From NCBI GenBank assembly GCA_947165405.1, contig CAMVAG010000092.1:1-8641 (forward strand): DNA of 8,641 nucleotides. The letters are read 5' to 3'. The notes under the pieces were generated by a model, which was not told the origin of the DNA, did not search any database, and saw only the letters and a list, made by a program, of their open reading frames with translations. The stretch comes from an uncultured Selenomonadales bacterium (GTDB lineage: Bacteria > Bacillota > Negativicutes > Selenomonadales > Selenomonadaceae). The position numbers and the translations under genes are program-made. Positions 1 through 5,499 of the stretch are shown here, one piece after another. The first letter of the stretch is position 1. Every line of letters starts with the position of its first letter.

Positions 1-96
1 AAGCGCGTCGACCTTTGTCAACACAGTATCAAAGCGTACATTCTGCGCGTCAATCTGTCTTTGAAGTGCTTGATTAATTTTTTCTTGATTAGTCAT
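1..96 (-). CDS. Unidentified protein, N-terminal 32 residues only (runs off the left edge)
   Basis: Only the first 32 codons lie in the window, starting with an ATG at 96-94 and staying open to base 1. A perfect ribosome binding site, TAAGGAGG, lies at 112-105, eight bases before the ATG. It overlaps the stop codon of the HD-domain gene upstream, so the two are almost certainly co-transcribed and possibly translationally coupled. The visible peptide is polar (MTNQEKINQALQRQIDAQNV and onward), rich in Gln, Asn and charged residues with heptad-like hydrophobic spacing. This would suit a helical or coiled-coil start. I see no signal peptide and do not recognise the family. The start and reading frame are well supported; the function is unknown. 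Confidence 0.7.
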   Translation of the reverse strand, partial: MTNQEKINQALQRQIDAQNVRFDTVLTKVDAL

Positions 97-109
97 TGTC
101 AAAACCTCC

Positions 110-895
110 TTACTCGGAAAGTTTCTCCTCGACGTGCAATCTCAAGCGGCGAACTCCTTCGGCAACGCGCTCATCTTGCGGCAGATTGGAAACGATTTTT
201 TCAATGTAGCCGCGCTCAACAATTTTTTTCATTGTCCAAGAAAAATTAACGTCGTAAATCCACATGAGCCGAACGATTTTTCTGTCGCCGTTCGTGCGAA
301 TTTTGGTGTAGTCGGCTTGCTCACCCGTCACAAAATTTTCCACGAAGTCGGGGCTGATTTCGGCAACCAAGTTTCCTTTCGACTTTATGAATTGCGGCAT
401 CTTGTCAACGTTTTCTTGTGCGAGGAAAGGTTCCAGCACGCGATAAATATCCAGCTTGTCGGCATCGCGAATCAGCTTGGCGAATAAAAGTTTTCGAGCG
501 TCTTCTGTCGGCGCGATTGTCTTCTTGTTGTGATTTTGAATCGCGAACTTCACAAGGTCATAATCGGAGGCGGACAGTTCCTTGAAAAATTCCAACTCGT
601 CAATGACTTTGAGCGCGAGGTCGGCGTGGTCTTCGCTGTCGGCGTCGTTGAAAGTTTTATAAATGCTGTATTGGCGGAAGCGTCCCACGTCATGAAACAG
701 CCCGATAATTTCGGCAAGCTCCGTATCGTGCGTCGACAACTTCAAAAACTTTGCAAGCTCCACACAATTTGCCGTGACGTAGCCCGTATGCTTTTCCTTG
801 ATTAAAATTCCCTGCTGAACTTGAGCGTCGTCCGAATAAAAACTTTTCATGTATCGTGACATCCACTCGTGCATTCGAGTGAGCAATTCCCTCAT
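110..895 (-). CDS. HD-domain metal-dependent phosphohydrolase
   Basis: A 261-residue soluble protein with the metal-binding pattern of the HD superfamily. His36 (KEKHTGYV), the His68-Asp69 doublet in GLFHDVGRF, His90 (SEDHADLA), His122 (IQNHNKK) and an acidic cluster RDADKLD at 143-149 are all present, in the order expected for a one- or two-metal phosphohydrolase. Members of this superfamily hydrolyse phosphomonoesters or phosphodiesters of nucleotides, but the substrate cannot be read from the sequence. The region after about residue 155 has no motif I recognise. The ATG at 895 is preceded by GGAGGG at 908-903, seven bases away. The gene is first in a minus-strand unit with the partial gene at 1-96, and a TATAAT promoter lies just upstream. 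The superfamily is secure; the exact role is open. Confidence 0.85.
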   Translation of the reverse strand: MRELLTRMHEWMSRYMKSFYSDDAQVQQGILIKEKHTGYVTANCVELAKFLKLSTHDTELAEIIGLFHDVGRFRQYSIYKTFNDADSEDHADLALKVIDELEFFKELSASDYDLVKFAIQNHNKKTIAPTEDARKLLFAKLIRDADKLDIYRVLEPFLAQENVDKMPQFIKSKGNLVAEISPDFVENFVTGEQADYTKIRTNGDRKIVRLMWIYDVNFSWTMKKIVERGYIEKIVSNLPQDERVAEGVRRLRLHVEEKLSE

Positions 896-932
896 TCAAT
901 CTCCCTCCGAAAATTAGAATGGCATTAGCGGG

Positions 933-961
933 ATTATACAACCCTTTCGAACTTTGCGCAA
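933..961 (-). promoter_or_regulatory. Promoter of the HD-domain gene
   Basis: A perfect -10 hexamer TATAAT (minus strand, 938-933) lies 17 bases downstream of a weak -35 TTGCGC (961-956, three of six matches). It is placed about 40 bases before the ATG of the HD gene. It reads away from the flavodoxin promoter, so the two are divergent. Confidence 0.55.
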
Positions 962-979
962 TTTATCTTGTCAAATTTA

Positions 980-1008
980 TTGACGGCTTTAAGCGGCTAT
1001 GTTAATAT
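980..1008 (+). promoter_or_regulatory. Promoter of the flavodoxin gene
   Basis: A -35 TTGACG at 980-985 (five of six consensus) is separated by 17 bases from -10 TAATAT at 1003-1008 (four of six), about 40 bases before the flavodoxin ATG. The -35 overlaps one arm of a small inverted repeat (970-984). Confidence 0.55.
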
Positions 1009-1047
1009 GTGCGCGGCTTAGAGTAAAATTTTTTGGAGGGATTCCCG

Positions 1048-1476
1048 ATGAGTAAAATCGCGGTCGTGTTTTGGAGCGGCACCGGCAACACTGAGGAAAT
1101 GGCGAACGCCGTGGCAGAAGGCGCAAAAGAGGCGGACGCAGAAGTCGAAGTGTTCCCGGTCGACGACTTCAACGCAGCTGACATGGCGGATTATAACGGC
1201 TTCCTGTTCGGTTGCCCGGCTATGGGCGACGAGGTCTTGGAAGAAGATTCTTTCGAGCCTTTCTTCACCGAAGCAGAAACCAAACTTAACGGCGTGCCCG
1301 TCGGACTTTTCGGCAGCTACGGCTGGGGCGGCGGACAGTGGATGGAAAATTGGATCGAACGCACCAAAGAAGCGGGCGCGAAATTTGTCGGCAGCGTGAT
1401 TGCTGAAAATGCTCCCGACGATACCGCCCTTGAAGATTGCCGCAAGCTCGGCGAGGATTTGGCTAAGGCTGTGTAA
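1048..1476 (+). CDS. Short-chain flavodoxin
   Basis: A 142-residue FMN-binding electron carrier, expected in the cytoplasm, where flavodoxins replace ferredoxin in low-potential electron transfer. The FMN phosphate loop SGTGNTE is at residues 10-16, preceded by Trp9. GCPAMG in the middle and GSYGWGGGQWM further on match the isoalloxazine-binding loops of the Megasphaera/Clostridium type. The length is normal for short-chain flavodoxins, which lack the extra loop of the long-chain form. I chose the ATG at 1048 because GGAGGG at 1035-1040 sits seven bases before it; an upstream TTG at 1033 overlaps that ribosome binding site and is rejected. The gene has its own promoter and a terminator directly after it, so it is probably monocistronic. 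The redox partner is not evident from the neighbours. Confidence 0.95.
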   Translation: MSKIAVVFWSGTGNTEEMANAVAEGAKEADAEVEVFPVDDFNAADMADYNGFLFGCPAMGDEVLEEDSFEPFFTEAETKLNGVPVGLFGSYGWGGGQWMENWIERTKEAGAKFVGSVIAENAPDDTALEDCRKLGEDLAKAV

Positions 1477-1490
1477 AAATTTTTCAATGC

Positions 1491-1529
1491 GATAAAAAAT
1501 CCCTCGCGGGTTGCGAGGGATAATTTTTT
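1491..1529. terminator. Bidirectional rho-independent terminator between flavodoxin and GNAT genes
   Basis: A perfect 9-bp stem (ATCCCTCGC at 1499-1507 with GCGAGGGAT at 1513-1521) closes a five-base loop. It is followed by a T run at 1524-1529 on the plus strand and preceded by an A run at 1494-1499, which is a T run on the minus strand. It therefore serves both convergent genes. Confidence 0.9.
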
Positions 1530-1543
1530 CCTCAAGATGAAAT

Positions 1544-2065
1544 TTATTTTTCCTGCAGTGAAAAATACTCATTGTCGAGCATTCCCAACACGATTAAATT
1601 TTCGTAGACGCCGTCGGTGAAAAGTATCTCACGCAAAAAACCTTCGCGGACAAAGCCCAAACTTTCATAGAGGCGCAGCGCGATTTTGTTGTAGTCTTTG
1701 CAGTCAATCCAAACGCGATGAAAATCTTTAATCTCAAACGACCACTTGAGCAAAAGTTTCAGAGCCTCGCGCCCGTAGCCCAGACGTTTGCGCCCGATTA
1801 TCACATGCGTAAATTCAATGAACGGAGAATCCATTTTGCGCAACATGAAATATCCGACGGCCTGCCCGGTGTCAAGCTCCTCGATAATCACGTCAAGTTT
1901 TTCCGCGCCGTCCGAGTTTATAATTTCGCGGTGATAGTCTTTGTCGAACGGCACAACGAATTTCAAATTTTCAGGCGCATACTGCAACGTCATGATATAA
2001 TTCAAATCGGTCATCTTCGCCCGCCTGAGGCGCAATCTTTTTCCTTCGATTAAAATTTCGTTCAT
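1544..2065 (-). CDS. GNAT-family N-acetyltransferase (RimJ/RimL/SpeG-like)
   Basis: A 173-residue protein with the layout of the GNAT fold in the RimJ/RimL/SpeG branch. The start LIEGKRLRLRRAKMTDLNYI is the usual beta1-alpha1 region. The acetyl-CoA pyrophosphate loop is GRKRLGYGREAL at residues 91-102, with Lys93 where Gln or Arg is most common. NKIALRLYESLGFVREG at about 126-142 is the characteristic C-terminal motif. Such enzymes acetylate amino groups of small molecules, ribosomal proteins or antibiotics; the acceptor cannot be told from the sequence. GGAGGAG at 2080-2074 lies eight bases before the ATG. The gene is alone in its transcription unit, convergent with flavodoxin and divergent from mscS, so context gives no clue to the substrate. 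Confidence 0.9.
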   Translation of the reverse strand: MNEILIEGKRLRLRRAKMTDLNYIMTLQYAPENLKFVVPFDKDYHREIINSDGAEKLDVIIEELDTGQAVGYFMLRKMDSPFIEFTHVIIGRKRLGYGREALKLLLKWSFEIKDFHRVWIDCKDYNKIALRLYESLGFVREGFLREILFTDGVYENLIVLGMLDNEYFSLQEK

Positions 2066-2086
2066 AATACCAACTCCTCCATAGTT

Positions 2087-2114
2087 ACTATATCAGAGTT
2101 AAAAATTTTTTCAA
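2087..2114 (-). promoter_or_regulatory. Promoter of the GNAT gene
   Basis: On the minus strand a -35 TTGAAA (2114-2109, five of six) and a -10 TATAGT (2092-2087, five of six) are spaced by 16 bases, about 20 bases before the start codon. The -35 lies just before the mscS ribosome binding site on the other strand. I could not identify an equally good plus-strand promoter for mscS in this short gap. Confidence 0.6.
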
Positions 2115-2116
2115 GT

Positions 2117-2125
2117 AAGAGGTGG
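2117..2125 (+). promoter_or_regulatory. Ribosome binding site that fixes the mscS start at TTG 2131
   Basis: AAGAGGTGG at 2117-2125 places its AAGAGG core eight bases before TTG 2131. The GTG at 2122 overlaps this site and has no ribosome binding site of its own, so TTG is the better start. Confidence 0.65.
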
Positions 2126-2130
2126 TTTGT

Positions 2131-3231
2131 TTGGCTTATTTTCAAAATATTGATTGGTGGGCTTTGGGAGAAAAATTAATCGTGCCGGCTTGCATTTTGA
2201 TATTCGCGTTGTTCGTCGGCATTGCGCTCAATCAACTGCTGACACAAAAACTTGCAGGGCGTGTCAAAGCAAGCGAGTCGGAGCTTATAGAAATTTTCTT
2301 CCGTGCAATGAAAGGCGTGCCGATTTCCCTTTGTATGGTGATCGGTCTTTATTGGGTCGTTACGACTTCAAATTTGCCTGCCGGTCTTGAAAAAATTTTT
2401 TCTTACATTCTGTTTACGGTTATCATCTATTCAATCACGCGAGTTTGTGAACGGACGCTTTCGGGCTTTATCCGCATAAAATTTTCCGACACGAGCGACA
2501 TGACACAATCGACGTTGCTCGATACGATTTTCCGTGTTGCGATTTACGCTTCGGGCGTGCTGATTATTTTGGATTACTTTGAGATTTCAATCGCGCCGAT
2601 TATCGCGACATTGGGCGTCGGCAGTATGGCGATTGGTCTCGGCTTGAAGGAGACTTTGGAAAATATTTTTTCGGGCTTGCAAATTATCATCTCAAAACAA
2701 TTTCGCGTCAACGACTACATTAAACTTTCCACCGGCGACGAAGGACGCGTTACGGATATTAATTGGCGATATATCACCGTCATGCCGCCCAATGAAGGCA
2801 GCGTCGTCGTCATTCCGAACAAAATTATCGCCGGCTCCGTTACGTCGAATTATTCGCAGCCGCGTGACGATATTATTGTTGTCGTACCAATCGGCGTCGG
2901 TTATGAAAGCGACCTTGAAAAGGTTGAGCGCGTGACGATTGAGGTTGCCCGCGAACTTCAAATTAAAATCGACGGCTACCAACCGATGTTTGATTCGGAA
3001 GGCGTCGACCGAAATAAACTTGCGCCTGTCGTCCGCTATCAAGCTTTCAATGATTCGTCGATTGACTTCAACACGGTCATGCACGTCCAAACTTTTACCA
3101 ATCAATATCTTTTGAAGCACGAATTCATTAAGGCAATCAAGAAACGTTTCGACGCGGAGGGAATCAATATTCCGTTCCCGATTCGCACGCTCGATTTGCC
3201 TGAAGATAAAAAAATTGATTTAAGGAAGTGA
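2131..3231 (+). CDS. MscS-family small-conductance mechanosensitive channel
   Basis: A 366-residue membrane protein, longer than E. coli MscS (286) because of extra N-terminal membrane segments. Hydrophobic stretches occur at about residues 17-37, 63-79, 88-106 and 133-150. The pore-lining helix follows at about 154-183, with the Gly/Ala-rich sequence IIATLGVGSMAIGLGLKETL typical of MscS TM3. The beta domain comes next (FRVNDYIKL, EGRVTDINWRYITV, VVVIPNKIIAGSVTSNYS), then a cytoplasmic alpha/beta domain to the C-terminus. Such channels open on membrane tension and release solutes during hypo-osmotic shock. The start is TTG at 2131, chosen from the ribosome binding site. The last codons contain the ribosome binding site of the small downstream gene, so the two form an operon. 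Family assignment is secure; conductance and tension threshold are unknown. Confidence 0.93.
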   Translation: MAYFQNIDWWALGEKLIVPACILIFALFVGIALNQLLTQKLAGRVKASESELIEIFFRAMKGVPISLCMVIGLYWVVTTSNLPAGLEKIFSYILFTVIIYSITRVCERTLSGFIRIKFSDTSDMTQSTLLDTIFRVAIYASGVLIILDYFEISIAPIIATLGVGSMAIGLGLKETLENIFSGLQIIISKQFRVNDYIKLSTGDEGRVTDINWRYITVMPPNEGSVVVIPNKIIAGSVTSNYSQPRDDIIVVVPIGVGYESDLEKVERVTIEVARELQIKIDGYQPMFDSEGVDRNKLAPVVRYQAFNDSSIDFNTVMHVQTFTNQYLLKHEFIKAIKKRFDAEGINIPFPIRTLDLPEDKKIDLRK

Positions 3232-3237
3232 TTGCTT

Positions 3238-3525
3238 ATGATTGTCGACGGCGTGAAAGTAAATTTTATCGGCATTGACGACGCCACACGCGAAGAGGCT
3301 GCCAATTACGTCGCTTACGTTCGCGGAAGAGTTTCCGAGCCGCTCAAAACAATCAACGTCAAGCTCTGCGAAGACGGCATGGTCGATGTTTCCTACACGG
3401 CACGCGGAGAAAAGTTTGAACGTATCAGAAGGATCACAGGCTACCTCGTGGGCACCACCGACCGCTGGAACGACGCTAAAAAATCAGAGGAACACGACCG
3501 CGTCAAACACAACATCTTTAACTGA
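3238..3525 (+). CDS. Small protein with NrdD-type C-terminal glycyl-radical-like motif
   Basis: A 95-residue protein. Its C-terminal third (about residues 60-91) contains RIRRITGYLVGT, then DRWNDAK, then HDRVKH. This resembles the end of class III anaerobic ribonucleoside-triphosphate reductase (NrdD), where an R-x-T/C-GYL segment carries the glycyl radical and is followed by an FN-GK and RVKH tail. Gly68 would be the radical position. The catalytic barrel and the four zinc cysteines of NrdD are absent; only Cys44 is present. The first 55 residues form an unrecognised domain starting IVDGVKVNFIGIDDATREEA. The ATG at 3238 is nine bases from AAGGAAG (3222-3228), which lies inside the end of mscS, so translation is probably coupled. 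It could be a spare glycyl-radical module comparable in concept to GrcA/YfiD, or a relative that has lost radical function. The resemblance is clear to me; the role is inference. Confidence 0.75.
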   Translation: MIVDGVKVNFIGIDDATREEAANYVAYVRGRVSEPLKTINVKLCEDGMVDVSYTARGEKFERIRRITGYLVGTTDRWNDAKKSEEHDRVKHNIFN

Positions 3526-3536
3526 ATCAACGCTTG

Positions 3537-3578
3537 AAAAAAAATCAGCCCTTCCGATTTCGGAGGGGCTTTCTTTTT
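3537..3578. terminator. Bidirectional rho-independent terminator
   Basis: A 10-bp stem (AGCCCTTCCG at 3547-3556 with CGGAGGGGCT at 3561-3570, one G-T wobble) has a four-base ATTT loop. A T-rich tract TTTCTTTTT follows on the plus strand. Eight A at 3537-3544 give eight T on the minus strand. It ends both the mscS unit and the convergent CitC-like gene, whose stop codon lies in the tail. Confidence 0.9.
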
Positions 3579-4281
3579 ATTTTGTAACCGAATATCTTCC
3601 GCGAAGATAGAACAACGTCGTTTCGGGCACGAGATTTTTTATCTTGTCGAAGTCGCCCGCCTTGAGTGCCTCACGGACGGAGCTTGCGCTTATCGGTTCG
3701 TCGTCGAAATTTTTTCGAGGGATTTCACAAAACTCAACGCCGTGTCGAGGAAGAATCTCTTTCATTGTTTCGTTGTATTGGCGGGTGACGTTGTCTTTGG
3801 GTTCCTCGCCCGCAAAGCGAATCGTTATCCCAAGCGTCGGTGCAATTTCCGTTGCGAAAATCTCAACGTCTTGACTTGAATCAACTTGCACATCTTGAAG
3901 CGAGGCTTTGTTGAAGTAGCCGGAAAAAGTCTGTTGGGAAATGATAAACTTCCCGCTCGGCAAAACTTCGACGTTGGAAAAATTTTTCACGCCCTGCCTG
4001 ACGAGTTCGATTCTGTCCGCGAAGGGAAATTCGCTTTTGTCCTCCTCGACGACAAAAATATAAAGCTTCGTGACACGCGCCGCAGCGTATTCGACGAGGT
4101 GCAAGTGACCGAGCGTGAAGGGATTGCAATTCATGACGAGCGCGCCGATTTGAATTTTCTTTTCACGTAAAGTTTTCTTGTAAGCTTCCAATTCTTCGTT
4201 GACGAAAGATTTTGAGCCGCCGCCTTCGAATTGCGGAGGTATACCGTATCTGTGATAGGCGGGGGGGCATATGATAATCAA
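3577..4281 (-). CDS. CitC-like nucleotidyltransferase domain, C-terminal half of a frameshifted gene
   Basis: This frame encodes a domain closely resembling the C-terminal half of citrate lyase ligase (CitC). The nucleotide-binding motif MNCNPFTLGH (residues 50-59 of this frame) is followed by EEDKSEFPFADRIELV, RFAGEEPKDNVTRQYN, EIPR, and ISASSVRE (197-204), the second HIGH-superfamily signature. In CitC this domain activates acetate with ATP to acetylate the citrate lyase prosthetic group. No citD, citE or citF lies nearby, so another substrate is likely. The frame opens with a TTG at 4281 that has no ribosome binding site. The sequence upstream of about 4260 reads better in the neighbouring frame as the SGNH-like half. 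I therefore regard this as the C-terminal 227 residues of a 612-residue protein split by one extra C in the tract at 4267-4261. The domain is confident; separate translation is doubtful. Confidence 0.8.
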   Translation of the reverse strand: MIIICPPAYHRYGIPPQFEGGGSKSFVNEELEAYKKTLREKKIQIGALVMNCNPFTLGHLHLVEYAAARVTKLYIFVVEEDKSEFPFADRIELVRQGVKNFSNVEVLPSGKFIISQQTFSGYFNKASLQDVQVDSSQDVEIFATEIAPTLGITIRFAGEEPKDNVTRQYNETMKEILPRHGVEFCEIPRKNFDDEPISASSVREALKAGDFDKIKNLVPETTLFYLRGRYSVTK

Positions 4282-5416
4282 ATTCTACGTTGCGGAAGAA
4301 ATTATTTTCAGTCAAGAATTTGAAATATTTTTCTGCCAAAATTTTGTAGCCGAGCTCGTTTACGTGAGATTTATCAACAAAAATTTCTTTATAATCGTGT
4401 GGCGGGTCGAAGGCATCACGGAAATCTACTGAAGGAACATTATTTGTCAGCCAATTTTTGAACCAAATAAAAATAATGTCTCCGGGTTGAGCATTCAAAT
4501 TGTCAAGATTGTAAAAAATATCTTGGTATCTTGAAGAATAAGTTTGTCCTTCATTTTCAACGCGGTAAGGCAAATTATTTTCGTTAAGCATCTTCTGCAG
4601 AAAGCTCTCAATCGTCTTATCAAAAGGAGCATAAGAGCCTAAATAATGACAAGGACCTACAAAAAAAATTTTATTTAAAAACTTTTCGGGTTGATAAGCT
4701 GTCATTCGTCGCCCGTTTTGAATTTTTATTAAAGGTTTGTCAGTATCAATCATAAAAGTTGAACCGTCAATATTTGTTTTTATGCCTCTTATCGCTACGT
4801 GAATCAAGTTAAAAACGTCTTGATTCGTATAACCGAATTTATCGAGCGGTATAGGGATATTGCCTCCGGTGTTATTTTGAATTTTTACGCCGAGCAATCC
4901 GGTTTCCGTAAGAGTTTTGCAAAATTCTGCACCACCAATATATCTCTCAATGTTATTTGGAATTTTTGTCAGAAATAACTTAACTTTCGGATGACGTTGC
5001 AAAAAATGTAGCGCAGGAATTTCCAAGTAAATTTTTTTAATAAATTGATTAACCAATTTGTCCAAATAAATCGCGTTTTTAAGTTCTATATTGAGCTTTG
5101 CACTCGTTAAAAAAAATATTTTATCGTGATTTCGAAGATTTATTTGAGATATGTTATAACAGTTCAACGGGTTTAAAAGGGTGCTGTCCGGTGAAAAATT
5201 TATTGAAGCTGCAGGAGCGTTTATAACTCCAAAATGAGGAAAAATTCTTTTGTCATAGCAAAACTGGACATAAATTTCCCAAACAAACAGCAAAAATTTT
5301 CCTTCAAATACGAAGAGCGGCTTTTTTATTCCGTTGTCGATGCAATATTGAGGAAGAGTGTAGCCGGCGGTAAAACAATCTCGCAGTTGTACAATAAACA
5401 GTTCATCTTTTTCCAT
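4163..5416 (-). CDS. SGNH-hydrolase-like N-terminal half of the frameshifted gene
   Basis: The gene starts at ATG 5416 with GGGAGG at 5429-5424, seven bases upstream. Residues 1-385 belong to the original frame; the last 32 (after MPP at 383-385) are basic, unlike any domain, and are probably out-of-frame translation. A possible SGNH block I is FFVGPCHYLGSY at about 251-262. A convincing block V is FVDKSHVNELGY at 346-357, holding the Asp and His expected of the SGNH catalytic pair. Segments at about 60-250 are unassigned. SGNH enzymes are esterases or O-acetyl transferases, often acting on polysaccharides. The usual GDS block I is not clear, so activity is uncertain. Base composition is low in G+C: two 60-base lines I counted (from 4621 and 4981) gave 27% and 32%, against 57% for one in rsmD. 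Recent acquisition is possible. Confidence 0.72.
   Translation of the reverse strand: MEKDELFIVQLRDCFTAGYTLPQYCIDNGIKKPLFVFEGKFLLFVWEIYVQFCYDKRIFPHFGVINAPAASINFSPDSTLLNPLNCYNISQINLRNHDKIFFLTSAKLNIELKNAIYLDKLVNQFIKKIYLEIPALHFLQRHPKVKLFLTKIPNNIERYIGGAEFCKTLTETGLLGVKIQNNTGGNIPIPLDKFGYTNQDVFNLIHVAIRGIKTNIDGSTFMIDTDKPLIKIQNGRRMTAYQPEKFLNKIFFVGPCHYLGSYAPFDKTIESFLQKMLNENNLPYRVENEGQTYSSRYQDIFYNLDNLNAQPGDIIFIWFKNWLTNNVPSVDFRDAFDPPHDYKEIFVDKSHVNELGYKILAEKYFKFLTENNFFRNVEFDYHMPPRLSQIRYTSAIRRRRLKIFRQRRIGSLQENFT
4261..4267 (-). other. Seven-C homopolymer where two reading frames of one gene meet
   Basis: On the minus strand the sequence reads CAT ATG CCC CCC C GCC TAT CAC. With seven C the SGNH-like frame continues into a basic tail that stops at 4163. 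With six C it would read HMPPAYHRYGIPPQ and join the CitC-like frame without interruption to the stop at 3577. The tract is thus the site of a one-base indel, a sequencing error, or a +1 frameshift on CCC-C. Confidence 0.8.
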
Positions 5417-5436
5417 TTAAATACCTCCCTGCGCCG

Positions 5437-5464
5437 ATTATATCAAAAATTTTTTTGAGTGCAA
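5437..5464 (-). promoter_or_regulatory. Promoter of the SGNH-CitC fusion gene
   Basis: A perfect TATAAT (minus strand, 5442-5437) lies 16 bases after a weak -35 TTGCAC (5464-5459), about 20 bases before the ATG. It directly follows, and partly shares bases with, the T tract of the upstream terminator. Confidence 0.5.
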
Positions 5465-5493
5465 TAAAAAATCGGAAGCCTTGAGGCTCCCGA
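5464..5493 (-). terminator. Rho-independent terminator of the ilvA-rsmD-coaD operon
   Basis: On the minus strand TCGGGAGCC (5493-5485) pairs with GGCTTCCGA (5480-5472) around a TCAA loop, with one G-T wobble, followed by a T-rich tract (5471-5464). It lies six bases after the stop codon of the Q-rich protein gene. On the plus strand the wobble becomes an A-C mismatch, so it is best read as a minus-strand terminator. Confidence 0.85.
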
Positions 5494-5499
5494 AAAGTT

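Noticed and set aside
1018..1572. Minus-strand frame of 184 codons opposite flavodoxin
   Set aside because: It runs antisense to a clear flavodoxin and crosses the bidirectional terminator.
2122..2130. GTG start three codons upstream for mscS
   Set aside because: The GTG lies inside the ribosome binding site that serves TTG 2131.
3577..4281. Citrate lyase ligase (citC) as the functional name
   Set aside because: Only the C-terminal domain matches, the N-terminal acetyltransferase domain is missing, and no citrate lyase subunits are nearby.
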